A stretch of DNA of 64,000 bases from Variovorax sp. ZS18.2.2 (GCF_024701975.1 NZ_JANLNM010000001.1:1364001-1428000); one strand, 5' to 3'; positions 38,526 to 47,544 are shown, numbered from the stretch's first letter. Translations and numbers: made by a program. Notes: a model not told the origin generated them from the sequence alone.

Positions 38526-39260
38526 ATGACCCTCAACCTGCTCCACATCGACGCCAGCGCCCGCCCGGGCCTCTCGGGCACCGACCCCCACGGCTCGCAC
38601 ACGCGACGCCTCTCCGCACGCTTTGTCGAGCGCTGGCTCGCGGCGCGTCCCGACGACCGCATCGACCATCTCGACGTCGGCCAGCACCCGCCCGGCTACG
38701 TCGACAGCCGCTGGATCCATGCCGCCTTCACCGCACCCTCCGACCGCGAACCCTGGATGGCCGATGTGCTCGCAGAAAGCGACCGCCTCGTCGATCAACT
38801 CGTCGCCGCCGACCTGATCGTGGTGGGCCTGCCGATGTACAACTTCAGCGTGCCCGCGCAGTTCAAGGCGTACATCGACAACATCGTGCGTGTGGGCCGC
38901 ACCTTCGGTTTCGAACGTGCGCGCGGTGCCGTGCCGTACTGGCCGATGCTCGCCGACGCCGGCAAGCGCATGGTGCTGCTCGGTGCGCGCGGCGACCATG
39001 GCTACGACCCAGGCGGGCGCATCGCGCACCTGAACCATACGGAAGCCTCAGTGCGCTCGGTGTTCGGCTATATCGGCATCACCGATGTGCATGAGGCGGC
39101 GGTGGAGTGCGACGAGTTCGGCGGCGAACAGCTCGCCCAATCGATGCAGAAGGCCGAGGCTGCGGTCGACCGGCTCGTGGACGAACTCAGCGGTACGAAA
39201 GCACCAGCCCGTGCACCAGCCGCGTCCACCCATCCAGCATCACGAACAGCAACAGCTTGA
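38526..39260 (+). CDS. FMN-dependent NADH-azoreductase-like flavoprotein
   Basis: The 244 residues match the AzoR/NAD(P)H quinone reductase flavodoxin fold: LHIDASARPG near the N-terminus and GLPMYNFSVPAQFKAYIDN around the flavin site. It should reduce quinones or azo compounds. The last 22 residues are a low-complexity Ala/Pro/Thr tail lying wholly over the sctR 3' end on the other strand. This suggests the stop was lost and the gene now reads into its neighbour. Confidence 0.9.
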   Translation: MTLNLLHIDASARPGLSGTDPHGSHTRRLSARFVERWLAARPDDRIDHLDVGQHPPGYVDSRWIHAAFTAPSDREPWMADVLAESDRLVDQLVAADLIVVGLPMYNFSVPAQFKAYIDNIVRVGRTFGFERARGAVPYWPMLADAGKRMVLLGARGDHGYDPGGRIAHLNHTEASVRSVFGYIGITDVHEAAVECDEFGGEQLAQSMQKAEAAVDRLVDELSGTKAPARAPAASTHPASRTATA

Positions 39261-39846
39261 ACGGCAGCGAGATGGTGGTCGGCGCGATCATCGACATGCC
39301 GAGCGCGAGCAGCACCGTCGCCACGATCAGGTCCACCACCACGAACACCAGGTAGATGATGAAACCGATCTGGAACGCGCGCGTCAGTTCGCTCAACGTG
39401 AAGCTGGGCACCAGCACCATGAAGTCGTCGTCCTTCAACTGCTCGGCCCGCGCCTTGGGCCAGATGTTGGAAGCCGACTTCAGAAAGAACTGCCGTTCGC
39501 GCTCGTGCGTGTGCTTCTGCAGGAACTCCTTCACCGGCACCTTGGCGGCATCGATCACCGCCATGATGTCGCCCATGCTCTCGCCCTTGACGCCGAAGTT
39601 GCGGTTGCGCAGCGTGTCGCCGATGTCCATGCCGACCGGCGCCATGATGTAGACCGTGAGGATGATCGCGATGCCGTTGAGCACCATGTTCGGCGGCGTC
39701 TGCTGCAGGCCGAGCGCGGTGCGCAGGAGGCCGAACACGATCACCAGCTTGGTATAGCTCGTCACCATCAGCGCCGCGAAGGTCGCGAAGCCGAACGCGA
39801 CCATCACCGCGACGAGGGTGAGTGGCTCCGGGATTCCTCCTTGCAT
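39187..39846 (-). CDS. sctR: Type III secretion export apparatus protein SctR
   Basis: The 219 residues are a YscR/HrcR/FliP family core export-gate subunit with about four membrane segments. Signatures are TSYTKLVIVFGLLRTALGLQ, the QQTPPNMVLNG block and VPSFTLSELTRAFQIGFI. It builds the inner-membrane export gate with SctS and SctT. It lies 31 bases after sctQ on the minus strand, apart from sctS/T/U. Its 3' end overlaps the convergent azoreductase gene by 74 bases. Confidence 0.95.
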   Translation of the reverse strand: MQGGIPEPLTLVAVMVAFGFATFAALMVTSYTKLVIVFGLLRTALGLQQTPPNMVLNGIAIILTVYIMAPVGMDIGDTLRNRNFGVKGESMGDIMAVIDAAKVPVKEFLQKHTHERERQFFLKSASNIWPKARAEQLKDDDFMVLVPSFTLSELTRAFQIGFIIYLVFVVVDLIVATVLLALGMSMIAPTTISLPFKLLLFVMLDGWTRLVHGLVLSYR

Positions 39847-39877
39847 GGGCGGCCTCGTTCTGCGTTGTTCTATCTAG

Positions 39878-40999
39878 TCAAACTTCACCGGGCGCGAACT
39901 CCGACACGCGCACCCCCAGGCGATCACCCACGGCCACGAGGTAGCCCTTGCCCAGCACGTTGCCGTGCGCAAGGATGCGCACCGGGCTGCGGTTCAGCGG
40001 TTCGGCCAGGTCGAACACGTGGCCCGCGCGGATGCTCTTCAACTCGCCGAGCGACAGCGACAGGTCGCCCACCTCGAAGCGCAGCGTCACCTCCAGCGCA
40101 TCGAGCCGGTCGAGCGGCAGGTTGACGTTGTTGTCTGCGGCGGCCGCAGGGTCGGCGGGCGTGTCTGGCTTCATGGCACTGTCTCTCGATTGCTGAACGG
40201 TGATGCGCGAGCCTTCGGCCACGGCCGAGAGAAACAGCCCGGTCGGGCCGCCCAGCGCGGCGGTGACGACGATGCCGCCGCCCGAAGAACTCCATTGCTC
40301 GATGCCGACGATGTCGCCGGGGCGGATGCTGCTGATCTCGCGAAGCTGGATCGGCGTGCTGCCGAGTTGAAAACTCACCGGCATGCGCAGCGTGTGGAAG
40401 GCCTCGCTGGTGCGCACGGCATGCAGCGGTCCGGTGGTGGGCGGCACGAGTGCGTCGAGCGTCGCGGCATCGTCGAACTGCACGAAGCCGCGCAGCATCG
40501 CGCCGCCGTCCGATGGCGTGGCCACGAAGAAGGCCGCGCGCTCGGGGTCGCAGTGCACGAGGGGCTGCTCGCGGGCTTCGCGCGCATCGCGGGGTTCTCT
40601 TGCTTCGGCCTCCGACGGCTGCCATTCGAAATGCAGGCGCAGCGCTTTCTCAAGCGCATCGATCACCGGATGCAGCGCATCGGCCAGGAGGATGTAGCGA
40701 AGGTCGCGCGGCAAGAGGTCGATGCGGCGTTCGCCGAGCAGCACCTGCATGCTCGGCGCATCCATCGCGAGGTGGCCCACGTGCGCGCCGAGCCTGAAGC
40801 TGTAGCGCTCGCGCGTCGTGTGGCCGAAGGCCGCATCGTGGTGCCACGCGAGCTGGTAGCTCACGCCGCGTGCTGCCACGCCACGCACCGGTGCGGCCGC
40901 ATAGAGACGATTGAGCGCTCGCACATTCGCCGCATCGGCGCGAGGCAATGCGCGGGCTTCGCCGAGTTCCGTCACCGCTTCAACGGCGTGGCTCGGCAT
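39878..40999 (-). CDS. sctQ: Type III secretion cytoplasmic ring protein SctQ
   Basis: The 373 residues end with two SpoA-type domains: one around residues 200-265 (REISSIRPGDIVGIEQWS) and a clear C-terminal one (SLGELKSIRAGHVFDLAEPL, VLGKGYLVAVGDRLGVRV). SctQ forms the sorting platform with SctK and SctL below the injectisome. An internal ATG at 40172-40174, behind GAGAGACAG, would yield a 98-residue SctQ-C made of the last SpoA domain. It is divergent from sctV. Confidence 0.88.
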   Translation of the reverse strand: MPSHAVEAVTELGEARALPRADAANVRALNRLYAAAPVRGVAARGVSYQLAWHHDAAFGHTTRERYSFRLGAHVGHLAMDAPSMQVLLGERRIDLLPRDLRYILLADALHPVIDALEKALRLHFEWQPSEAEAREPRDAREAREQPLVHCDPERAAFFVATPSDGGAMLRGFVQFDDAATLDALVPPTTGPLHAVRTSEAFHTLRMPVSFQLGSTPIQLREISSIRPGDIVGIEQWSSSGGGIVVTAALGGPTGLFLSAVAEGSRITVQQSRDSAMKPDTPADPAAAADNNVNLPLDRLDALEVTLRFEVGDLSLSLGELKSIRAGHVFDLAEPLNRSPVRILAHGNVLGKGYLVAVGDRLGVRVSEFAPGEV

Positions 41000-41303
41000 G
41001 CATGCTTTCGTTCGAACAATGTCTACGTTCTGTCACTGTCTACATACCTTCGAGCAACAACGCGAACAGCTTCGCATCGGGTCGGCGCAGCTTAGCGAAA
41101 GGGGCAGGGTGCAGGTAGTACGGGAACGCGTAGTGCCGCGCGCGCCACAGGTCATTCGTACTTACGAGAACTCGTGGTTGCCGTGATCGGAGGGCGCCGC
41201 TTAGAGTGCATCGCGACGTGGGACTCTTCATCACGCTCGTTGCGCAACTGGAGGCAGTGCGCATCGGAAAACAACTCCAAGATTCCACTTGAGCAAGGAC
41301 GCA
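41000..41303. other. Divergent regulatory gap of the secretion locus
   Basis: This 304-base non-coding gap separates leftward sctQ from rightward sctV and must hold both promoters. It contains a hrp-box-like pair (41123-41148) and a palindrome ACGAG-AA-CTCGT (41164-41175). No TTCG-N16-TTCG (hrpII) box was found on either strand. AAGGA precedes the sctV start. Confidence 0.6.
41123..41151 (+). promoter_or_regulatory. Candidate hrp-box (HrpL-type sigma factor promoter)
   Basis: GGAACG (41123-41128), a 16-base spacer and CCACAGG (41145-41151) resemble GGAACC-N15/16-CCACNNA, recognised by the ECF sigma factor HrpL. Two consensus positions deviate (last base of each half). It points toward sctV, about 150 bases upstream of its start. 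Confidence 0.35.
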
Positions 41304-43376
41304 ATGGCGAATTCCTCGCGATCTCTTCAACAGTACCGCGGAAGTTTTCGTGACCTGCTGAGCAATGCAGGTCGCTATAACGATTTGTTGCTCGCTGCGC
41401 TGCTCGTGGTGGTGGTGGCGCTGTTCGTATTGCCGCTGCCCACGCCGCTGCTCGACTTCCTGATCGCGAGCAACCTGGCCATCAGCCTGGTGCTGCTGAT
41501 CGTTGCGATGTACGTGCCTTCGGCGCTGTCGCTGTCGACCTTTCCTTCGCTGCTTCTGTTCACCACGCTGTTCCGCCTTGCGCTGAACATCGCATCCACC
41601 AAGCTCATCCTTCTGCACGCCAACGCGGGCCACATCATCGACACCTTCGGCAAGCTGATCGTGGGCAACAACGTGGTGGTCGGTGGGGTGGTGTTCCTCA
41701 TCATCGCGATCGTGCAGTTCATCGTGATCGCCAAGGGCTCCGAGCGTGTGGCCGAGGTGGCGGCGCGCTTCGCGCTCGATGCCATGCCGGGCAAGCAGAT
41801 GAGCATCGACGCCGACGTGCGCGCCGGCGTGCTGTCCTCCGCCAAGGCGCAGAAGCAGCGCCGTCTGCTGGAGCAGGAGTGCCAGCTGCACGGCGCGATG
41901 GACGGCGCGATGAAGTTCGTGAAGGGCGACGCCATCGCCAGCATCGTGATCGCGCTGGTCAACATCCTCGCAGGCATCGCCATCGGCACGCTGATGCACG
42001 ACATGACGCTAGGCGGCGCGCTGCAGCGCTACGCGATCCTCACGGTGGGCGACGGCATGGTGTCGCAGATTCCGTCGCTGCTGGTGTCGATTGCAGCGGG
42101 CATCGTCATCACTCGCGTGAGCACCGGCGACCGCCGCGACTCGCAGCTCGCGCAGCAGATCGGCGACCAGCTCATGGCGCATCCGCGCGCGCTCATCATC
42201 GCGGGCCTTGCAGTGGCCAGTTTCCTCATCGTTCCGGGCTTTCCGAAGTGGGTGTTCGGCATATTGGCCGCCATCCTGATCGGGCTGGGCCTTGCCATGC
42301 GCATGCTGCGCCAGCAGCGCAACACGCCGGGCTGGATCTCGCACGGCGGTGGCGTGGCCGCCGAGGAGACCGACACCGACCACGCGATTGCCGCGCCGCT
42401 CGCGGTGCGCCTGTCCTCGGGCCTGCGCAGCTCGGTCGATCGCTATGTGCTCGACCAGCATCTCTCGCTGGTCAAGACCTCGGTCGAATCCGACCTCGGC
42501 CCGATCTTTCCGCGCCTGCAGTTGAACTACGTCGATGGCCTGGGCGACAACGAATACCAGGTGCTGGTGCACGACGTGGCCGTGGCGCGCGGCACGCTCA
42601 AGCCCGACTGGTTGCTCGTCGATCCGGCGCAGGCCGTCACCACGCCGCCGGGCGCCGAAGTCGCCGAGCCCTTCGGTCCGTTCCCGCGCGTGGTGTGGGT
42701 GCCGGGTCCCGAGCCGGGCCTCACGACATGGACCGGTGCGGAGGTCGTGGGTCTGCACGTGGACCACACCGTGCGCCGCAATGTGAAGGACCTCATCGGC
42801 CTGCAGGAAGTGCAGCGCCTCCTGCATTCGGTGCAGCGCGATGCGCCCGAGCTCGCCGCCGAAGTGCTGCGCGTGGCTTCGGCGCAGCGCATCGCCGAAG
42901 TGCTGCGCCGGCTGCTGCAGGAGGGCATTCCGATCCGCAACCTGCACGCCATCTTCGAGAGCCTGACGATGTGGGCCGCCAAGGAGCAGGACGGCATTGC
43001 GCTCACCGAGCTGGTGCGCATCCACCTCGGGCGCTACATCACCAGCCGCTATGTCGGTGCGAACCGCCAGCTCGAGGCGATCCTGTTCGAGTCGAGCCTG
43101 CTGGACCGCGTGCAGAACGCCATCGAGCGCTCGCCGCGCGGCAACCTGCTGCTGCTGAGCCCGGCCGTCACGCAGGACATCCGCGAGCAGCTGCGCCGCG
43201 TGCTCGGCTCCACCGCCAACCGCGTGGTGGCCATCGCGTCGTCCGATGTGCGGCGCTACATCAAGAACCTGATCGAGCCTGTGGCGCCGCAACTGGCGGT
43301 GCTGTCGTACCAGGAAATCGACGACGACGTGGCCCTGCAACCGGTGGGATGGATCACCAATCCCCAAGCGCACTGA
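41304..43376 (+). CDS. sctV: Type III secretion major export gate protein SctV
   Basis: The 690 residues are a LcrD/HrcV/FlhA family protein. About eight membrane segments in the first 330 residues include the conserved TLFRLALNIASTKLILLHA and SIDADVRAG in the cytosolic loop. A large C-terminal domain forms the nonameric ring that docks substrates. The ATG at 41304 with AAGGA upstream is preferred to a TTG five codons earlier. It is the first gene of the rightward operon. Confidence 0.95.
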   Translation: MANSSRSLQQYRGSFRDLLSNAGRYNDLLLAALLVVVVALFVLPLPTPLLDFLIASNLAISLVLLIVAMYVPSALSLSTFPSLLLFTTLFRLALNIASTKLILLHANAGHIIDTFGKLIVGNNVVVGGVVFLIIAIVQFIVIAKGSERVAEVAARFALDAMPGKQMSIDADVRAGVLSSAKAQKQRRLLEQECQLHGAMDGAMKFVKGDAIASIVIALVNILAGIAIGTLMHDMTLGGALQRYAILTVGDGMVSQIPSLLVSIAAGIVITRVSTGDRRDSQLAQQIGDQLMAHPRALIIAGLAVASFLIVPGFPKWVFGILAAILIGLGLAMRMLRQQRNTPGWISHGGGVAAEETDTDHAIAAPLAVRLSSGLRSSVDRYVLDQHLSLVKTSVESDLGPIFPRLQLNYVDGLGDNEYQVLVHDVAVARGTLKPDWLLVDPAQAVTTPPGAEVAEPFGPFPRVVWVPGPEPGLTTWTGAEVVGLHVDHTVRRNVKDLIGLQEVQRLLHSVQRDAPELAAEVLRVASAQRIAEVLRRLLQEGIPIRNLHAIFESLTMWAAKEQDGIALTELVRIHLGRYITSRYVGANRQLEAILFESSLLDRVQNAIERSPRGNLLLLSPAVTQDIREQLRRVLGSTANRVVAIASSDVRRYIKNLIEPVAPQLAVLSYQEIDDDVALQPVGWITNPQAH

Positions 43377-43449
43377 TTGATGAACGCCATTCAAAACCTG
43401 TACCGCGCCCCGCACCGCAACCCGTTTTCCGAGGGAGAGAGCATCCGCC

Positions 43450-43716
43450 ATGACACCGCAGAACATCCTGGACATCACGCGCGAGGGCCTCATGCTCGTG
43501 CTGTGGATCTCGTTGCCGGTGGTGGTGGTGGCAACGCTGTCGTCGCTCGTCGTGGCGGTGCTGCAGGCGGTGACGCAGGTGCAGGACCAGAGCATCGGCC
43601 AGTCGATACGCCTCATCGCGGTGATGGTGGCGATCATCGTCACGGCCGGCTGGCTGGGGCGCGACGTGATGCGTTTCGCCGAGCGCGCGTTCCTCTCGCT
43701 CACCACGCTGTCGTGA
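43450..43716 (+). CDS. sctS: Type III secretion export apparatus protein SctS
   Basis: The 88 residues form two hydrophobic hairpin segments with the FliQ/YscS pattern (LWISLPVVVVATLSSLVVAVLQ, then TQVQDQSIGQSIRL). It is part of the export gate with SctR and SctT. The TGA stop is followed within nine bases by the sctC start. It is next to sctV rather than sctR, an unusual order. Confidence 0.94.
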   Translation: MTPQNILDITREGLMLVLWISLPVVVVATLSSLVVAVLQAVTQVQDQSIGQSIRLIAVMVAIIVTAGWLGRDVMRFAERAFLSLTTLS

Positions 43717-43724
43717 CCACCGCG

Positions 43725-45506
43725 ATGATGATGAAGACGACCGTCGCCGCACGCCTTCTCTTCGTTCGCCGGCAGGCCTTCATGCTGCTGGGCTGCGCGA
43801 TGCTCATGCTGCTGGTCGTGCAGCACAGCATGGCGGCGGAGTTCCGCTGGCAGAACAAGCCCTTCCAGATCATTGCCAACGAGAAACCGCTGAACGACTT
43901 TCTGCGCGAGCTGGCCTCGTCGCAGGGCATCACGGCGGTGATCGACCCGAAGGTCAACGGCGTGATCAGCGGCAAGTTCGACGGGCCGGCCAAGAACATC
44001 TTGAACAGCGTCTGCTCGGTCAACGGGCTCACCTGGTATTACGACGGCGCATTCCTCTTCGTCGACCTTGCGGCCGATGCCAAGAGCGAGGTGCTGCCCA
44101 TTGCGGCCGAGAACGCCGGGCGCATCGCCGAGACGCTGGTGCGGCTTCGCATCTCCGACGAGCGCTATCCGTTGAGCATCAGCGAGCGCGACGCCAGCGT
44201 GTACGTGACCGGCCCGCGCCGCTACGTGGAAATGGTGCGCCAGGCCGTGAAGCTCGCGGACCAGAAGACCGCGATGGCCGAGGGCGCGGAGATCCGTCTC
44301 TTTCCGCTCAAGTACGCCTGGGCTTCGGACTTCCGCATCAACCGCTCCGGCAAGGAGACGGTGATTCCGGGCGTGGCCAACGTGTTGCGCAGTCTTTATG
44401 GACGCAGCACCGGCAATCAATCCTCGGGCGGCGGCTCGGGCGGGCGCGGCACCAACGGCACGCTGTCGGTGGGGCCGAACCGGCAGATCAAGCTGCGCAG
44501 CGGCGAGACCATCAACGCGCCCAAGATCGACATCGCGGGCGCGGGACAGGCGGCAGACAGCACCACGCTGGGCGGCATGTCGAGCATCGTGGGCAACGAG
44601 CTGCCGCAGTTCCAGGCCGACACCCGCATGAACGCGGTGCTGGTGCGCGACATGCCCGACAAGATGGCGCAGTACGCCAAGCTGATCGAATCGATGGACA
44701 CCCGCCCGCGGCTGGTCGAGATCGAGGTGACCATCATGGACATCAGCTCCGACAACCTCTCCAGCCTGGGCGTGGACTGGCGCCTGCACGGCCGCCATGC
44801 CGACTTCCAGACCGGCCGCGGCGACCGCGGGCCGCTCACCTGGGGCGGCACGGGCAGCGAGGCGGGGCAGATCGGCAGCGTCGACACCACGGGCAATCCG
44901 CTCACGCCGCTGGGCGGCATGTTCACCGCGGCCATCGGCAACAGCGCACGCAACTACCTCTTGGCCCGCGTGACGGCGCTGGCCAGCAACGGCAACGCCA
45001 ACTTCGTGGCGCGCCCCAAGGTGATGACGCTGGACAACACCGAGGCCGTGCTGGAGAACCTGAGCGAGTTCTACGTGCGCGTGGACGGCTTCCAGGACGC
45101 GGGCCTCTTCAGCATCACCGCCGGCACCGCCGTGCGCGTGACGCCGCTGATCATCGACGAGAAGACCGGCCGCGGCGTGATGATGTCCATCGACATCGTC
45201 GACGGCGACCTGAGCCCGCAGTCGGTCGACAGGATCCCGATCGTGCGGCGCCGCACCGTCAACACGCAGGCGCTGGTGGACGAGGGCGCGAGCCTCTTGA
45301 TCGCGGGCTACTCGTCGGAGGAGAAGAGCAATGCCATCACCGGCGTGCCGCTTCTGAAAGACATTCCCGGCGTGGGCGGGCTCTTTCGCTACACCGACAA
45401 GAAGCAGAACAACATGGAGCGCTTCTACCTGTTGACGCCGCGCCTGGTCACGCCCGGCTCGACGGCCTCGGTGCCGACGCTGCCGTTGCCCGAGCCCGGA
45501 GGTTGA
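43725..45506 (+). CDS. sctC: Type III secretion outer-membrane secretin SctC
   Basis: The 593 residues start with a basic N-terminus and signal peptide (to about residue 37, SMA-A). N0 and N1 domains follow (PFQIIANEKPLNDFLREL, RYPLSISERDASVYVTGP). A Gly/Ser-rich linker comes at about 220-240, and a secretin core ends with VPLLKDIPGVGGLFRYTDKKQ. It forms the outer ring of the injectisome. The start is one of three adjacent ATGs (43725-43733); GTG at 43713 would overlap the sctS stop. The long in-frame extension back to 43377 reads through sctS out of frame and is not used. Confidence 0.93.
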   Translation: MMMKTTVAARLLFVRRQAFMLLGCAMLMLLVVQHSMAAEFRWQNKPFQIIANEKPLNDFLRELASSQGITAVIDPKVNGVISGKFDGPAKNILNSVCSVNGLTWYYDGAFLFVDLAADAKSEVLPIAAENAGRIAETLVRLRISDERYPLSISERDASVYVTGPRRYVEMVRQAVKLADQKTAMAEGAEIRLFPLKYAWASDFRINRSGKETVIPGVANVLRSLYGRSTGNQSSGGGSGGRGTNGTLSVGPNRQIKLRSGETINAPKIDIAGAGQAADSTTLGGMSSIVGNELPQFQADTRMNAVLVRDMPDKMAQYAKLIESMDTRPRLVEIEVTIMDISSDNLSSLGVDWRLHGRHADFQTGRGDRGPLTWGGTGSEAGQIGSVDTTGNPLTPLGGMFTAAIGNSARNYLLARVTALASNGNANFVARPKVMTLDNTEAVLENLSEFYVRVDGFQDAGLFSITAGTAVRVTPLIIDEKTGRGVMMSIDIVDGDLSPQSVDRIPIVRRRTVNTQALVDEGASLLIAGYSSEEKSNAITGVPLLKDIPGVGGLFRYTDKKQNNMERFYLLTPRLVTPGSTASVPTLPLPEPGG

Positions 45507-45510
45507 ACCG

Positions 45511-46698
45511 ATGAATGGCGACATTCCGTTCGACGACGAGCCGGCCGCAGAAACGTCCGCAGAAGCCCCCGCGCCGCAAGGCATGCAGGCGCAGGCCGCC
45601 GGCTGGTGCCTGCGCTTCCTGAGCGGCGCGGTGAAGGGCCGCACCATCGTGCTCAAGCCCGGCATCAACGTGCTCGGCTCGGGCGGCGAGTGCGAGGTGA
45701 TGCTGCCCGGCGGCGATGTGCTGCCGCGGCACCTGGCCTTCACCGTGGGCGAACTCGTGGTGTCGATGCAGCGCCTGGGCACCGCGTCGGCACGCCTCAA
45801 TGGCGAGGAGATCCAGCAGCCGCGCAAGAGCGTGGTGGCCGGCGACATCGTGAGCGTGGGGCAGATCGACTTCCAGCTCGACCGCACCTATCCCACGCAT
45901 GCGCAGGAAGACCGCATGTTTGCGCCGGCGCACGGCGCGGTGCCCGACGAAAGCGCACTGGTGGGCGAGCCGCGGTCGCGCACGCAGCGGCTGGGCCTGT
46001 GGGTGGGCGGCGTGGTCGCGATCCTGGCCGTGCTCGGCTTTGCCGCGATGTCGCTGGGCGGCGATCGCAATGGCGGGCCGAACGGCAACAGCGTGAACCT
46101 GGCCGAGGTGGAAAAGGCGCTCGTGCCATTTCCCGAGGTCGAGGTCATCGCGGCGCCCGGCGGGCAGTTCGGTGTGAAGGGCTATGTGGAATCGAAGCAG
46201 CGCCGCCGCACGCTCGAAGACGCGATGGCGCGCTTCGGCAGCAAGGTCAGCGTCAACGTGCATTCGGCCGAAGACATGGTCGAGCAGGCGCGCCGCTATG
46301 TCGACGACCCGGGCGTGGCCGTCACCTACGCGGGGCAGGGCCGGCTGGTGCTCACCGGCACGGTGGAAGACGCCGCCGTGCGGCAGAAGATCCGGCGCCT
46401 GAGCGAAGACCTGCACCCCTCGGTGCTGGTCTCCGACAAGGTGCAGTACCGCGAGAAACCCAAGACCGAGAACAAGGACGACGATGTGCGCGCCCAGTGG
46501 GAAAACTGGCAGAGCGTGCTGCCCGCGCGCATGGTGAGCATCACTGAAGACAGCAACGGTTTGCGTCACATCCAGCTGGCCAACGGCAACCGCTACTACG
46601 AAGGCTCGGTGTTGCGCTCGGGCGCAGAACTGAAGAGCATCGATGCCGACGGGTTGGTGCTGAGTGGCGGCATCCCCAACAAGAAACCCGCGAGGTGA
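45511..46698 (+). CDS. sctD: Type III secretion inner-membrane ring protein SctD
   Basis: The 395 residues have a cytosolic FHA-like domain at about 30-125 (VLGSGGECEVMLPGGDVLPRH), one membrane helix near residues 165-185, and a periplasmic part with BON/ring-building folds (GQFGVKGYVESK, GQGRLVLTGTVEDAAVR). It builds the outer of the two inner-membrane rings with SctJ. The start is four bases after the sctC stop. Confidence 0.92.
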   Translation: MNGDIPFDDEPAAETSAEAPAPQGMQAQAAGWCLRFLSGAVKGRTIVLKPGINVLGSGGECEVMLPGGDVLPRHLAFTVGELVVSMQRLGTASARLNGEEIQQPRKSVVAGDIVSVGQIDFQLDRTYPTHAQEDRMFAPAHGAVPDESALVGEPRSRTQRLGLWVGGVVAILAVLGFAAMSLGGDRNGGPNGNSVNLAEVEKALVPFPEVEVIAAPGGQFGVKGYVESKQRRRTLEDAMARFGSKVSVNVHSAEDMVEQARRYVDDPGVAVTYAGQGRLVLTGTVEDAAVRQKIRRLSEDLHPSVLVSDKVQYREKPKTENKDDDVRAQWENWQSVLPARMVSITEDSNGLRHIQLANGNRYYEGSVLRSGAELKSIDADGLVLSGGIPNKKPAR

Positions 46699-46839
46699 TG
46701 GAGATGTTTTTCATCGCTTCGCGTTCCCCGATTTCATGCGCAGCAGCACCGTGGTGCGCCGCATGGAATGGCTTCGCCGAAGGGCGGAGCGCTTCTATCC
46801 GCAATTGAACAGACCTCAACTTTCAACAGGAGTTTCACC

Positions 46840-47043
46840 ATGAGCGCAGTCGACACCTCGATCCAGCAAATGCAGCAAGCCGCGGCCGACCAGGCTCGCC
46901 TGATGAGCGTCAGCATGGCTGCGGGCGCGACCATTTCCGGCGCAGCCGCAACGGCCCAGACGGTCAACGGCGCCAACGCCGCCGGCACCGAAGTGGCGAA
47001 GTCCACCGGCAACGACATCCGCCAGTCCGCCAAGCAGAACTGA
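46840..47043 (+). CDS. Small Ala-rich secreted protein, candidate needle/pilin SctF
   Basis: The 67 residues are helical, Ala/Gln/Ser-rich, without Cys, Trp or a signal peptide. They start MSAVDTSIQQMQQAAADQAR. A strong AGGAG precedes the ATG at 46840, and a solid terminator follows at once, as for a subunit needed in high copy. The position just before sctI matches hrpA-type pilin genes in Hrp loci. Sequence similarity to known needles is not obvious by eye, so the call rests on size, composition and position. Confidence 0.55.
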   Translation: MSAVDTSIQQMQQAAADQARLMSVSMAAGATISGAAATAQTVNGANAAGTEVAKSTGNDIRQSAKQN

Positions 47044-47056
47044 CGCTGAGAGGCAT

Positions 47057-47093
47057 GCGCGAAGCCGACGGGCTTCGCGCGGCCCTTTTTTTC
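47057..47093 (+). terminator. Terminator/attenuator after the candidate needle gene
   Basis: A perfect 10-base stem (gcgcgaagcc / ggcttcgcgc, loop gacg) is followed by ggccc and a run of seven T. It sits 13 bases after the stop of the small protein and within the operon. It would lower read-through into sctI and keep the upstream subunit in excess. Confidence 0.85.
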
Positions 47094-47112
47094 TTTGCGA
47101 GGAGAGTGAACC

Positions 47113-47544
47113 ATGACCGACCCCATTGCCTCCGCCGCGCTCAGTGCGCCGCCACCCGAAGTTTCGGCATCCGCGGCATCTGCCAACGCCACCCAGGCGC
47201 AGCAGACGACGGTGCGCCCCTCGCACTTCGAACCGGGCGAGACGCGCATGTTCGCCAACATGATGCAGGGCACGCAGGTACCGGCCGGCACGAGCGCGCC
47301 GAGCGCGATCGGCGATGCGGCCAAGTCGCTCGCCGCGCAGTTGTCGGGCAACGTGCGTTCCATGGAAGACATGCGCAAGAGCATGCTGGAGTCCATCGAT
47401 TTCGCCGACCCCATCAAGACCATGTTCGTGATGACCGATCACGCCATGGAAGCGAACATGATGTTCGCGCGAATGCATATTTCCACCGGGCTGGCCAGCG
47501 CCGCGACCAGCCTGTTCGGCAGCCTGCTGAAGAACCAGCAATGA
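47113..47544 (+). CDS. sctI: Type III secretion inner rod protein SctI (HrpB/YscI-like)
   Basis: The 143 residues have a disordered Ala/Pro/Ser N-terminus and a helical C-terminus, DPIKTMFVMTDHAMEANMMF ending FGSLLKNQQ. This is the pattern of YscI/HrpB rod proteins. SctI connects the export gate to the needle base. GAGGAGAG precedes the ATG. The stop overlaps sctJ (ATGA). Length is in the normal range. Confidence 0.8.
   Translation: MTDPIASAALSAPPPEVSASAASANATQAQQTTVRPSHFEPGETRMFANMMQGTQVPAGTSAPSAIGDAAKSLAAQLSGNVRSMEDMRKSMLESIDFADPIKTMFVMTDHAMEANMMFARMHISTGLASAATSLFGSLLKNQQ

Noticed and set aside
41000..41303. hrpII-type box (TTCG-N16-TTCG)
   Set aside because: Several TTCG occur but none at the required spacing on either strand.
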